A stretch of DNA of 29,730 bases. Source: a virus. Positions 7,681 to 15,466 of this stretch are shown in pieces. The notes below the pieces were generated by a model that saw only the letters and a list, made by a program, of their open reading frames with translations, searched no databases and was not told the DNA's origin. Position numbers and translations under genes: made by a program. The stretch lies in IMG/VR virus record IMGVR_UViG_3300029448_000269, positions 1 through 29,730 of that record; one strand, given 5' to 3'. Numbering within the stretch: the stretch's first letter is position 1; the number at the start of each line of letters is the position of its first letter.

Positions 7681-9824
7681 AGGTTTAATAATTCTATATC
7701 TGCTTCCCCTGTTGTTAAGTCAGTTGTTATACTGTTAATTCTATAATCTGTTCCATTTATTACAAATTTATCTGCTAATGAATAATTAAGTAATATTTTT
7801 AGTGGTAGTCTTGCTTTTATTTTGCTTAGTCGATTCTTACTATCAAATACTTGTGAAATATAAGTAGAGTAATATTCAAGAAATAAACTCTTAGTAAATT
7901 CAGTAGTCTGTGTCCATTCACTAAACTCTTGGTTAAAATTTAATTGATGTAAACTTACAGCAGGGTTTTCATCAACACTATTAAATGGTAAATTTACGTT
8001 ATTCAATTGTTTATGACTTGAAGCCACTCCATTTACGTCTAAAGCATCTACAAAAGCTATACCTCCTGTATTGATGTTTATAGGATAAAATAACATCGGA
8101 CTCCCAATGTAAGGCTCTTGGTTACTATCTACATAATATCCCCATTGTATATTTTTTTGTGTTCCTCCGTTTACATCATTAAGTCTTTCGAATTGCATAT
8201 GACCAAATGGTGCTTCTACTTTATAGATTTCTCCTGCAAGTTGTGTTTCTCCTGCTTTGTATTTTATTTCAGACCAATCTTGACCATTAATCTTACCATA
8301 CTTGTCTGCTATAAATGTTTTTGTGTCTTTAAACTTAAAAACTATTTCTCTAAAAGGTAACGCTACATTAACTTGAGAGGTGTTTATATCAAGATACTCC
8401 GTTATATCGTAAGAAGTACCACCTGCATAAAAATCATTTAAAGGTTGCACTTTAATTACGTTGTTATCTAAAAAAGCTGTTAAATTAAACATCTGAAATA
8501 AACCTGCAAGAAAATCTATAATCTTTATATCAGGCATTTGTCTATCTACATAAAAAGTAAATGTTTCTCCTATTGCTATTGCAGGTGTTCTAAAAAACAA
8601 ATTACTATCTGTACCTCTGTTTGTGTTTATTTTCCAAACTAATTTGTCTAAAGAAATTACTGTTCCTGCATTATCAGGTGTTATTAAGACTTCATATGTT
8701 CCTGCTTCATAAATCCAATCATCATCTTCGTTACCTGAAGATTCATCTAAATTGTCATCACCTACAATATAACTTCCTGTTATGTTATTTTTTTGATAAA
8801 ATAAACTTCCATCTTTTGTTACTCTTAGTGAATAAGGGTCTGTCTCGCCTGTTGCTACATCTATCTCTAATTCAAATCTATCCATATTATCTCTCAAAGG
8901 CTCTCTTACTGTAATAAAGTCTGTTCCTGCAGTAACTAAGAAATCATTAATACTACTTCTAAAGTTATAATCCCCTGTTGAACTTGCTCCACCTGTTGTA
9001 TCTCCGAAACCTGTTATTTTAGTTTCAGGTGTATCTGTTAATTGTTCTACTGCTCCTTTCTTTCTATGAAGCCATAAAAACAAATGGTCAAACTCAGGCT
9101 TAAATGCGTTTTTGAAAAAGTCTGTACTAAAAGTAAAATCAAATTCTGTTAAGGCTTCTATTGCTTCTATTATCTTGTTTACTCGTATAGCATATTTTAA
9201 TTGATTCCATTTTACTCCGTGATTGTGTGAACCACCACCTGTAAAATATGCAAGATTTCCATCATCTGCAGTTTCTGCTGAATTTAAACTATTATAGAAT
9301 AATCTTTGTGTGTGTGTTATAAGTGGTGCTATAATATGATTTGTAGAACTTTGAATGTTTGTTAGTTTTGTTTCTACTGTTGAGGCATCATAGGTTAAAT
9401 CATATGTAGAAAAATCTAAGTCAGCAAGTTTTTTATCTCCTAAAGCATCTTTTATTTCTACTATGTCTCCAAAGAATGTTATTCTATAAGCATAGGGTTT
9501 ATTGTTTTTTAAGTTAACTCCCTCTAATTTTATTTTACCTGATTTGTAAGGTGAGTGGTTTATCTGGATTCTTGCTGTTACTTTTTTACGTGCATCAAAT
9601 CCACTTTGACTAATTGATTCATTACTAACAATATCAAAATTGTAATAGTGCTGAAATAACTTATTATTTGTGGAAGAAGCAGGTAAAGTAAAAGTCTTTG
9701 TAAAACTTGTAAATATTTTTGATATATCCCTTACATTTTGTATAGAATCTGTAAGGCTTACTGTTTCGTCTTTAAATAAGTCTACTCTTGTATCTTGTAT
9801 GTATAATTGTAACTCACGCTTCAT
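7677..9824 (-). CDS. putative tail tip or baseplate protein
   Basis: 715 aa. The N-terminus (ELQLYIQDTRVDLFKDETVS, then SFTKTFTLPAS) is followed by a beta-rich body with segments like GKIKLEGVNLKNNKPYAYRI and a long Gly/Asp/Thr-rich central region; no coiled coil, signal or membrane segment. The gene sits between the 315-aa structural gene and the tape measure. In siphoviruses distal-tail and hub proteins cluster around the tape measure, though usually downstream of it. I recall this N-terminal pattern from flavobacterial phages as an unnamed conserved tail protein. A Dit/Tal-like role is inferred. Confidence 0.55.
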   Translation of the reverse strand: MKRELQLYIQDTRVDLFKDETVSLTDSIQNVRDISKIFTSFTKTFTLPASSTNNKLFQHYYNFDIVSNESISQSGFDARKKVTARIQINHSPYKSGKIKLEGVNLKNNKPYAYRITFFGDIVEIKDALGDKKLADLDFSTYDLTYDASTVETKLTNIQSSTNHIIAPLITHTQRLFYNSLNSAETADDGNLAYFTGGGSHNHGVKWNQLKYAIRVNKIIEAIEALTEFDFTFSTDFFKNAFKPEFDHLFLWLHRKKGAVEQLTDTPETKITGFGDTTGGASSTGDYNFRSSINDFLVTAGTDFITVREPLRDNMDRFELEIDVATGETDPYSLRVTKDGSLFYQKNNITGSYIVGDDNLDESSGNEDDDWIYEAGTYEVLITPDNAGTVISLDKLVWKINTNRGTDSNLFFRTPAIAIGETFTFYVDRQMPDIKIIDFLAGLFQMFNLTAFLDNNVIKVQPLNDFYAGGTSYDITEYLDINTSQVNVALPFREIVFKFKDTKTFIADKYGKINGQDWSEIKYKAGETQLAGEIYKVEAPFGHMQFERLNDVNGGTQKNIQWGYYVDSNQEPYIGSPMLFYPININTGGIAFVDALDVNGVASSHKQLNNVNLPFNSVDENPAVSLHQLNFNQEFSEWTQTTEFTKSLFLEYYSTYISQVFDSKNRLSKIKARLPLKILLNYSLADKFVINGTDYRINSITTDLTTGEADIELLNL

Positions 9825-10771
9825 TATACTATGTTATTAATAATATCGTTAGCAAACTCTAGGTCTAACGTGTATTGAATTAGTTTGTCGTTTACGGATG
9901 TTTTAAATGTTAAAGAGTTTGTAGATATTGTAGATGGTCTCCAGACTGAATTAAAATAAATCCAAACATACTCACTTAACATAATATCTTGTATAACCTC
10001 ATTGTAACATTCGTCTATGTAGTCTGTGTTAAGTGTAACTCTTGTTCTTCCATTTTTGTCAAAGGTTTTGTTTTGATGACTATATCTGCTATAAGATGAA
10101 GATGATTCTACAAATATGTTTCTTTTAAATGTTTCTGATTTTGTGTTAAATGATTCTACGTTTTTTAAAAAGAAATAAAACTCTTGGAACATACCATAAC
10201 GATTTAAATAAACCATTTTTACATTTGTGTATTTAGGATTGCATACTCTTTTTATATCATATGTTCTGTAAGGTGTTGTTATTGTAGTGGTGTTGTTTGC
10301 TGCTATTGTAAACACGTCTAACACTCCTGAAGAATTAACTCCTATAAATTTACCTATTGTGTTGTCAGGCAGATATATAATTCCGTTTCCTAAACAATCT
10401 CCCACATATGTTGGGTCTATTTCATCTCTTAAAATCGGATTGTTACCAAATGTGAAAGTACCATATCCATCTAATCCTGTATGTGTTACTGCACTTTGAG
10501 CTGAGGGTGTACCTCCTCCATCTACCGCTGTAAACGTAGTTATAACGTAAGATATTGCTATTGTATCTGCAACAACTGTACTACTTGTAAAAACTATATT
10601 AACATAGTCTCTTGCTAAACTTGCTATTTCAAATACTGTTCTATTGCTTGTTGCGTTTTTTAGTATGGTATAACGTAACGTTCCATCTATTGTTAAAGCT
10701 AATTGTGCAGATAAATGGTTTGCTGTTGTAACTGTTACATAATAAGGGCTTCTAAGTAGTATCTGTGCCAT
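9824..10771 (-). CDS. conserved structural (tail) protein, function unknown
   Basis: 315 aa, beta-rich, with MAQILLRSPYYVTVTTANHL at the start and a motif VKMVYLNRYGMFQEFYFFLK near residues 190-210. No signal peptide or membrane segment. It overlaps the start of the 715-aa gene by one base, and its ATG is preceded by AATT. The neighbours (tail completion candidates upstream, baseplate candidate downstream) put it in the tail module; a distal tail or baseplate wedge component would fit. Two ACGTTATA octamers inside the gene, near 10540 and 10673, lack the upstream box and the ATG spacing and are probably chance. Confidence 0.5.
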   Translation of the reverse strand: MAQILLRSPYYVTVTTANHLSAQLALTIDGTLRYTILKNATSNRTVFEIASLARDYVNIVFTSSTVVADTIAISYVITTFTAVDGGGTPSAQSAVTHTGLDGYGTFTFGNNPILRDEIDPTYVGDCLGNGIIYLPDNTIGKFIGVNSSGVLDVFTIAANNTTTITTPYRTYDIKRVCNPKYTNVKMVYLNRYGMFQEFYFFLKNVESFNTKSETFKRNIFVESSSSYSRYSHQNKTFDKNGRTRVTLNTDYIDECYNEVIQDIMLSEYVWIYFNSVWRPSTISTNSLTFKTSVNDKLIQYTLDLEFANDIINNIV

Positions 10772-10773
10772 AA

Positions 10774-11292
10774 TTAATTCTTATTCATATTTTCTGGAAA
10801 AAACTTTTCATCTTGTTCTATATCAAAAACAAAAGCATCTCTTAACTCTTGTGGTAAAAACTTAAATGCAGCTTGAAAAGGTTTTGTAAAAAAATAACTT
10901 GGTTTTATTCCATTATTAAAAACACTTCTTGCAACTAAATATCTTAAACTTTTTCTAGGTATAAATTTACCTTGCTTATCCCTTACACCTTTTAACCCTT
11001 TTCTTATTACCCATTGGTCAAATGCTTTAGATGGTGGCATTTTAGAACCATAACTATATGGGGTGTTGTATTTTACCTTTTTACCACTTACTCCTAAGTC
11101 TTGAAAGAAGCCGTATTTCTCCATACTAAACAAAACATCAATACTATCTTTATATCTGTTTACTTTGTATTCCAGACTATCAGAAAGTTTGTTAGTTGTA
11201 TTCTTTTTTTTCTTAACAAGCTCCTGTCTTGCTTCTTTTACTACATATTTAGCAAAAGCATTCATTATCTTTTCTACTTCTTTTAACTGCAT
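10774..11292 (-). CDS. putative tail completion (HK97 gp10-like) protein
   Basis: 172 aa, basic. A helical start (KIMNAFAKYVVKEARQELVK) with a Lys-rich loop and a NKLSDSLEYKVN segment is followed by YGFFQDLGVSGKKVKY and a C-terminal PSYFFTKPFQAAFKFLPQEL. HK97 gp10-type neck proteins share this plan: a helix, a 'tG.L..s' segment, a central 'Y..f.e.Gt' and a terminal 'pf..pa' helix. It overlaps the 156-aa gene by 10 bp and ends 2 bp before the next gene. The resemblance is by pattern only. Confidence 0.5.
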   Translation of the reverse strand: MQLKEVEKIMNAFAKYVVKEARQELVKKKKNTTNKLSDSLEYKVNRYKDSIDVLFSMEKYGFFQDLGVSGKKVKYNTPYSYGSKMPPSKAFDQWVIRKGLKGVRDKQGKFIPRKSLRYLVARSVFNNGIKPSYFFTKPFQAAFKFLPQELRDAFVFDIEQDEKFFPENMNKN

Positions 11293-11753
11293 ACGTTTAT
11301 ATCATTACTTATTAATACATTAAACGTACAAGCTACCCCTGCTAATTGGTTTTCAAACCTTTCGTAAAAGAACTCACAAGATGCTTCACCATCTAACTGG
11401 TATTTATCTGAATATAGATTTCCTTTACTTAACAATCCTACTAACTTATTTACTACCGCTAATTGTGTGTTTAGGATGTCTTGTTCATTGTTGTTACCTA
11501 CAAATACATCTGTTGTTTCATCTTTAGATTGGTCAACTATGTCCATTGCCATTACCGTTATGTTAAAGTTGAGGACTTGTTCTTGTATGTTTACAGAGTT
11601 TACTATTATATGACTTAATGGGAATATAGTTTGTTTAGATAAGTCTATATCAAAGATGTCTCCAGTTGTTACTGTGTTGACATTTTCGTCTGCTAAAAGA
11701 TTTGTCTTTAGTGTTTGTGTTATTTGATAATATCCTCTTACCCCTTGATTCAT
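11283..11753 (-). CDS. putative tail terminator or neck protein
   Basis: 156 aa. Contains VNTVTTGDIFDIDLSKQTIF, LSHIIVNSVNIQEQVLNFNI, MDIVDQSKDE and a C-terminal FENQLAGVACTFNVLI. The pattern of strands around a helix with a C-terminal strand resembles tail terminator proteins. It starts with an ATGA overlap on the stop of the frameshifted tail chaperone product (11750-11752), which supports both the frameshift and tight coupling. I remember the family as strongly conserved in Bacteroidota phages without a firm name. Confidence 0.5.
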   Translation of the reverse strand: MNQGVRGYYQITQTLKTNLLADENVNTVTTGDIFDIDLSKQTIFPLSHIIVNSVNIQEQVLNFNITVMAMDIVDQSKDETTDVFVGNNNEQDILNTQLAVVNKLVGLLSKGNLYSDKYQLDGEASCEFFYERFENQLAGVACTFNVLISNDINVCS

Positions 11754-12011
11754 TTTTTAAATTTGTTTTTTATTTGGTTTGCCTCAATTTCTGCTTTCTC
11801 TTTCATAAATGTTAAAGCATAAAGGCAAGTATGTACTCCTAGTTTAGTGATATCTTCAAATCTTCTAATATCGCCTTGAGCGAGCCCGAAAAGCGATTGA
11901 TACCATCCATATCGTTTACCGAAAGATGCTGTTGCGCTAAGGCTATCTCCTCCTGTCCTAAATAATTCATCATAGCTTTCGATAAGTCCATCCCTAAATG
12001 ATAAAAAAAAA
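11750..12011 (-). CDS. -1 frame extension of the tail assembly chaperone (GT-like fusion)
   Basis: After slippage on the T run at 12011-12003, the -1 frame reads 84 codons without a stop, beginning LSFRDGLIESYDELFRTGGD, with YGWYQSLFGLAQGDIRRFED in the middle and a charged helical end (MKEKAEIEANQIKNKFKK). It ends at TGA 11752-11750, overlapping the next ATG. The predicted fusion is 243 aa: 159 residues from the 0 frame plus 84. The extension has no suitable ATG start at its head and would otherwise be an unexplained open frame running through a gene. This is the G/GT arrangement of long-tailed phages, where the fusion chaperones tube and tape measure. Confidence 0.75.
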
Positions 12012-12480
12012 GTATGGAACTTAACACCGCATCCATTGGCATCTCTTTCATTATATCTGTATCCTCAGCCTTGTAATCTTCTATTAGATATTTGTCTTTA
12101 TATTTTTGTTTTATCGGTCTATAAAGAACCGCCATAGCCCTGTGCATATTTTCATAGTCTCCTATATAAGTATCTAAGTCTATGTATTCCCCAAAAGACA
12201 TATCTTCTAACTTAGGAATAAACCCATAAGACGTTTCATTTATTTTAAACTCTTTAACTAGGTTTGGCTTTTCATTAAACATTGTAGATAATATTTCTGT
12301 AACATCTTTAATGCTCGACGCTTTCATTCCTAATATAACATCACCTCTTAGCCCACAAAATATCTCAATCATTTTTATTGCTAAGAAATTTTCATCTTTA
12401 TTATCTTCCTGTATCTTTAAATACTTTTGATATTGTCCTAATGTTATTTCACTTAATGTATCTGGTACTTCTAGTTTCAT
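11839..12480 (-). CDS. tail assembly chaperone, 0-frame product
   Basis: 213 aa. It begins MKLEVPDTLSEITLGQYQKY and has FGEYIDLDTYI and MHRAMAVLYRPI in the middle, a pattern I associate with flavobacterial phage proteins near the tail genes. Beyond the T run the 0 frame adds a short helical tail ending LKAILEDLKISLN. It carries no enzymatic motif. The evidence for the chaperone role is the programmed -1 frameshift signal near codon 157-159 and the position before the tail genes. The ATG is preceded by ACGTTATA at 5 nt, so this gene heads the tail transcription unit that runs to the tape measure. Confidence 0.65.
   Translation of the reverse strand: MKLEVPDTLSEITLGQYQKYLKIQEDNKDENFLAIKMIEIFCGLRGDVILGMKASSIKDVTEILSTMFNEKPNLVKEFKINETSYGFIPKLEDMSFGEYIDLDTYIGDYENMHRAMAVLYRPIKQKYKDKYLIEDYKAEDTDIMKEMPMDAVLSSILFFYHLGMDLSKAMMNYLGQEEIALAQQHLSVNDMDGINRFSGSLKAILEDLKISLN
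12003..12011 (-). promoter_or_regulatory. slippery site for -1 ribosomal frameshifting
   Basis: Nine consecutive T on the minus strand, read CTT TTT TTT TAT in the 0 frame. T TTT TTT (12010-12004) is a perfect slippery heptamer. Both frames stay open and protein-like downstream. Confidence 0.75.
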
Positions 12481-12485
12481 ATATA

Positions 12486-12510
12486 TATAACGTATAAATA
12501 ATTATTTTTC
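12486..12510 (-). promoter_or_regulatory. late-promoter-like element, copy 2 (tail unit)
   Basis: Minus-strand GAAAA (12510-12506), 12 nt, ACGTTATA (12493-12486), 5 nt, ATG at 12480. It sits in the 35-bp gap after terL. Confidence 0.6.
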
Positions 12511-12515
12511 GTTTG

Positions 12516-13679
12516 CTACTGTATTGCATATCTTCCAAAGTTTGGTCTACTTAAAATGCTGTATGTTGCATATCTAACTGCATCTATAATATGGTTGTTT
12601 TTATCTTCAGGTGTGTTTGTTAGTTTGCCAGACTTATCTTCTTTCCATTTGTAGTTTCTGAACTCCTGTATCGCGTTATTGCTTTTTGTTGTTATGTTTA
12701 TTTTATATCTTTTTAATAAATCAATCCCTGCGTTTATTGAATCCCTACCTTTTAAACTTGGTCTAATATTCCAACCCATACGCCTTAACTCCTCAATTAG
12801 TCTAGGTTCGCTACTATCCATATATAATTGGTTTCTATTTATCCCTACTTCTTTAAATGTGTTGTGTAGGTCTTTAGTTGTCATTTGTGTTCTGTAAAGA
12901 TGTTCTTTTATGTAAAGGTTATAATCTTTTGTGTAAACACTTACTAAAGTTGAGGGGTCATTAGAATATCCTGCATCTGCCCCATATGCTATAAACTCTG
13001 CATCCTCTGGTATTTTACTACATTCATTGTAATTAAATATAGTTGCCTTACTTATTCCTTTTAAACCTAATCCATATATCTGCCAATACTGCTCGTCTGT
13101 ATCTTTAAGGCGTTCTATTTCTGTTTTAATGCTTTGTTCTAAAAAAGGATTATCTAAATAAGTAGTCCTATAAAAGTCGCAATCATCTCTTGTAATTACT
13201 TTGTCATATATCCAGTGGTACTCGTCACTTGGGTTGTAGTCTATTATTATTTTTTCATCTGTTCTAAATATAAGCTGTTGCCAATCCTCCCAATTTAACT
13301 CATTAGCTTCATTGATAAACAAAAGATTCCTTTTACGCCCTCTTACTTTTTGTGGCATATCTAAACTAATAAACTCTATTAAGTTTCCAAATAGTTTGTA
13401 TTCGCTATTTGACTTGTTGTGGTTTAACTCTTGATAGATGTTTAGTTTTCTGAGAATATCTAAGAAGTCTCTCATTACAGAAGCCCTTAAACTAGGGAAT
13501 GCTTTACGACATATAGTAATTGTTTTGTTTTTATTTCGAGGTGTATATTCTAATATTATCCATAACAATATATTATAAGTCTTGCCAGAACGTGTTCCCC
13601 CTTGCTCGACGATTATTTTCTTGTCACTGTTTGTTAAGTGTTTATATACCTTGTTAGTCTGTATCTTCTGTTTTATCAA
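12516..13679 (-). CDS. terL: terminase large subunit
   Basis: 387 aa, the length of Terminase_3 (PBSX-type) large subunits. The N-terminal ATPase shows Walker A GGTRSGKT (27-34) and Walker B LLFINEAN (119-126). The C-terminal RNase H-like nuclease shows Asp235 in GADAGYS, Asp288 in YMDSSEP and Asp366 in HIIDAVRY, the three expected metal-binding acids. It cuts and pumps DNA into the prohead through the portal. It overlaps terS by 26 bp. The gene is complete and all key residues are present. Confidence 0.95.
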   Translation of the reverse strand: MIKQKIQTNKVYKHLTNSDKKIIVEQGGTRSGKTYNILLWIILEYTPRNKNKTITICRKAFPSLRASVMRDFLDILRKLNIYQELNHNKSNSEYKLFGNLIEFISLDMPQKVRGRKRNLLFINEANELNWEDWQQLIFRTDEKIIIDYNPSDEYHWIYDKVITRDDCDFYRTTYLDNPFLEQSIKTEIERLKDTDEQYWQIYGLGLKGISKATIFNYNECSKIPEDAEFIAYGADAGYSNDPSTLVSVYTKDYNLYIKEHLYRTQMTTKDLHNTFKEVGINRNQLYMDSSEPRLIEELRRMGWNIRPSLKGRDSINAGIDLLKRYKINITTKSNNAIQEFRNYKWKEDKSGKLTNTPEDKNNHIIDAVRYATYSILSRPNFGRYAIQ

Positions 13680-14013
13680 TTATCTCGACTTGAAAGTTAG
13701 TTGGCATTCCATCTGCTCCTGTTATCTCTTGCCTTTCTACATATCCTCTTTTCTTTCCTTTTGTTTTTAAATAAAAGATTGTAGCTGATGTTGAGTCCTC
13801 TCTTATCTGTTTATGTAAATGACTTTCTGCAAAATCTAAAGCAATGTTTTCTATATCCTTTACTTGTTTATTAAATTCTACATCTTCATTCATCCATTTA
13901 TAAAATGTACTTCTAGGTATCTCTGCTTTCTTGCAAGCTACTGTAACTACTCCTAAACTTTGTTCTAAAGCTTTTAGTATTGATTCTTTTTTTATATGTC
14001 TACTTTTGTTCAT
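13654..14013 (-). CDS. terS: putative terminase small subunit
   Basis: 119 aa. Residues 20-45 form a helix-turn-helix (VTVACKKAEIPRSTFYKWMN) followed by a helical dimerisation region and YLKTKGKKRGYVERQEITG, typical of small terminases that recognise the packaging site. Overlap with terL by 26 bp and adjacency support the call. It starts directly at the stop of the glycosyltransferase-like gene. A general HTH regulator is a much less likely alternative. Confidence 0.85.
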   Translation of the reverse strand: MNKSRHIKKESILKALEQSLGVVTVACKKAEIPRSTFYKWMNEDVEFNKQVKDIENIALDFAESHLHKQIREDSTSATIFYLKTKGKKRGYVERQEITGADGMPTNFQVEIIDKTEDTD

Positions 14014-14730
14014 TTAAAGATTTAATTTAATTGTAAACTCATTAGCTTTTCTTGTTACTTTTGAAATCATTGATGGATATAATTTTATTAAGTCTTTGAT
14101 TGCCTTTTTTTCCATATTAATAGTTCTATAATCTTTACACCCTCCATCTTTACCCCAGTGGTCATTTTCCCAATGTAAATATCTTATAGCTAAAATACCG
14201 CCTTTATCTTTTATATGTCTTAAGCAGATTTCATAATCTTCTTTAACAGGAAAGTTCTCGTCAAAGTAATACTCTCCATCATTTATCAAACCCATTAAAG
14301 ATGCAGTAACATAACTTCTTGTTAAAATAGGCTTATAAGGATAAGTTCCTCTAGGCGAACTCTCTGTCCTTGTACCCCAAATTTTATACCCCATTTGTTC
14401 ACTTAAATCAAAAAACTTAAGGAATTCTTCCATCCAGAAACCCTCATCTCTTACTTCTATTTTTTTTGTTTTTCTTTTATCTAAAAAATTATATCCTACA
14501 TTCTTCGCATCATCATCTAACATTACCACCCATTTTTCCTCTGTGTTTTTCAATATCCAATTTCTAGTTCTTGTAATACCCTTGACCTCTTTTGGCACAC
14601 AAACAATGTTTTTTATTAAACCTTTATATTGATGGTATTCGCTTTCAGGAATAAAAAAAGTGCAATTAGGCAATATCTTATTCGTTGTTGTAAGTCCTGC
14701 CCTTCCTTTACTCGGTACTGCTATTAACAT
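14014..14730 (-). CDS. TAGT-like glycosyltransferase (GT-A fold)
   Basis: 238 aa. MLIAVPSKGRAGLTT at the start, FFIPESEYHQY (25-35), KGITRTRNWIL (50-60) and the DxD-type motif VVMLDDDAKN (68-77) match the layout of TET-associated glycosyltransferases (TAGT), GT-A enzymes proposed to glycosylate modified bases in phage DNA. FPVKEDYEICLRH and HWENDHWGKDGGC further on suggest an intact catalytic domain. It overlaps the ParB-like gene by 23 bp and abuts terS, so it is made with packaging proteins, when progeny DNA would be modified. No TET/JBP hydroxylase or hydroxymethyltransferase is visible here, so the acceptor base is unknown. Glycosylation of a protein or another sugar acceptor cannot be excluded. 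Confidence 0.65.
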   Translation of the reverse strand: MLIAVPSKGRAGLTTTNKILPNCTFFIPESEYHQYKGLIKNIVCVPKEVKGITRTRNWILKNTEEKWVVMLDDDAKNVGYNFLDKRKTKKIEVRDEGFWMEEFLKFFDLSEQMGYKIWGTRTESSPRGTYPYKPILTRSYVTASLMGLINDGEYYFDENFPVKEDYEICLRHIKDKGGILAIRYLHWENDHWGKDGGCKDYRTINMEKKAIKDLIKLYPSMISKVTRKANEFTIKLNL

Positions 14731-15334
14731 TTAATCTTTTTTTAAATTCATCCCAATATAAAACTCTCTCTAAACTAACTGCATCAAAACCACTCCCCTT
14801 TTTGTAACCCCCTCTACGCACCATTCTAAGTTTTAATGTTTCTTTCAATTCCTCCCAATCAACCGAATTAGGTTCTGCCATAATAAGTATGTATTCTTTA
14901 GGTGGTTCTAATTGTACTGATTGTGGCAATTCAATATCATCATCTTCTTCTAATTCATTAATCGCATTATCAATATTTAAATCCAAACCCCAATCTTCAA
15001 GAGAATCTGTGTCCCAGTTATTCGCTAACATATCCCAATCCCACTCTCCAAACCCTACGTTATCTTTTATGATAAACTCTCTCTTTTGTTTTTCGCTTAA
15101 ATTATCAGCTTGTATAGCATATACTTCTTTTAACCCCGCTTCTACAGATGCTTTATATCTCATATTACCTCCAAGTATAATATTGTTTTCATCTACTACG
15201 ATAGGTCTCAGCTTTAACATCTCAGGAAAATCTTGTATGCTTTGGACAAGTTTCTCAAACTTATATCCTTTTATTATTCTTGGGTTGTCTGGATTTAATT
15301 TTAACTTACTGACTTTTACTTTGTTAGGTTTCAT
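14708..15334 (-). CDS. ParB N-terminal-domain protein
   Basis: 208 aa. The N-terminus is a ParB/Srx-type domain: VSKLKLNPDNPRI (8-20), a helix, LRPIVVDENNIILGGNMRYK (42-61) with the GGNMRY box, and EAGLKEVYAIQADNLSEKQK. It continues with FIIKDNVGFGEWDW, a segment commonly found in phage ParB proteins joined to DNA methylases. No methylase follows; instead residues 145-200 form an extra domain with VDWEELKETL and RRGGYKKGSGFDAVSLERVL. The overlap with the TAGT-like gene suggests joint action, perhaps guiding DNA modification. It is the first gene of its unit, with ACGTTATA 5 nt before the ATG. Confidence 0.75.
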   Translation of the reverse strand: MKPNKVKVSKLKLNPDNPRIIKGYKFEKLVQSIQDFPEMLKLRPIVVDENNIILGGNMRYKASVEAGLKEVYAIQADNLSEKQKREFIIKDNVGFGEWDWDMLANNWDTDSLEDWGLDLNIDNAINELEEDDDIELPQSVQLEPPKEYILIMAEPNSVDWEELKETLKLRMVRRGGYKKGSGFDAVSLERVLYWDEFKKRLNVNSSTE

Positions 15335-15339
15335 ATTTA

Positions 15340-15364
15340 TATAACGTTAATCTTTTTTATTTTC
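15340..15364 (-). promoter_or_regulatory. late-promoter-like element, copy 1 (ParB, TAGT, terS, terL)
   Basis: Minus-strand GAAAA (15364-15360), 12 nt, ACGTTATA (15347-15340), 5 nt, ATG at 15334. It overlaps the end of the 39-aa coiled-coil gene. It marks the boundary between DNA-metabolism and virion genes. Confidence 0.6.
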
Positions 15365-15466
15365 ATCAAGTTGTTTCTTAATTACTTCTACACTCATATA
15401 GATTTGGCTTACTATATTCTCTAATCTTTTTATTCTTTGTATTTGTGTAAACTTTTTATCTTTCAT
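15347..15466 (-). CDS. 39-aa helical protein, function unknown
   Basis: The product starts MKDKKFTQIQRIKRLENIVS and ends in a Lys/Glu-rich helix, a short coiled coil. A longer reading from 15589 is possible, but its first 41 residues lie wholly within the DUF5664-like gene in another frame; the ATG at 15466-15464 overlaps that gene's TGA as ATGA and is the better start. Function unknown. Confidence 0.6.
   Translation of the reverse strand: MKDKKFTQIQRIKRLENIVSQIYMSVEVIKKQLDENKKD

Noticed and set aside
10537-10682. Two ACGTTATA octamers inside the 315-aa structural gene as promoters
   Set aside because: No ATG at 5 nt, no [G/C]AAA[A/T] at -17, and both are within coding sequence.
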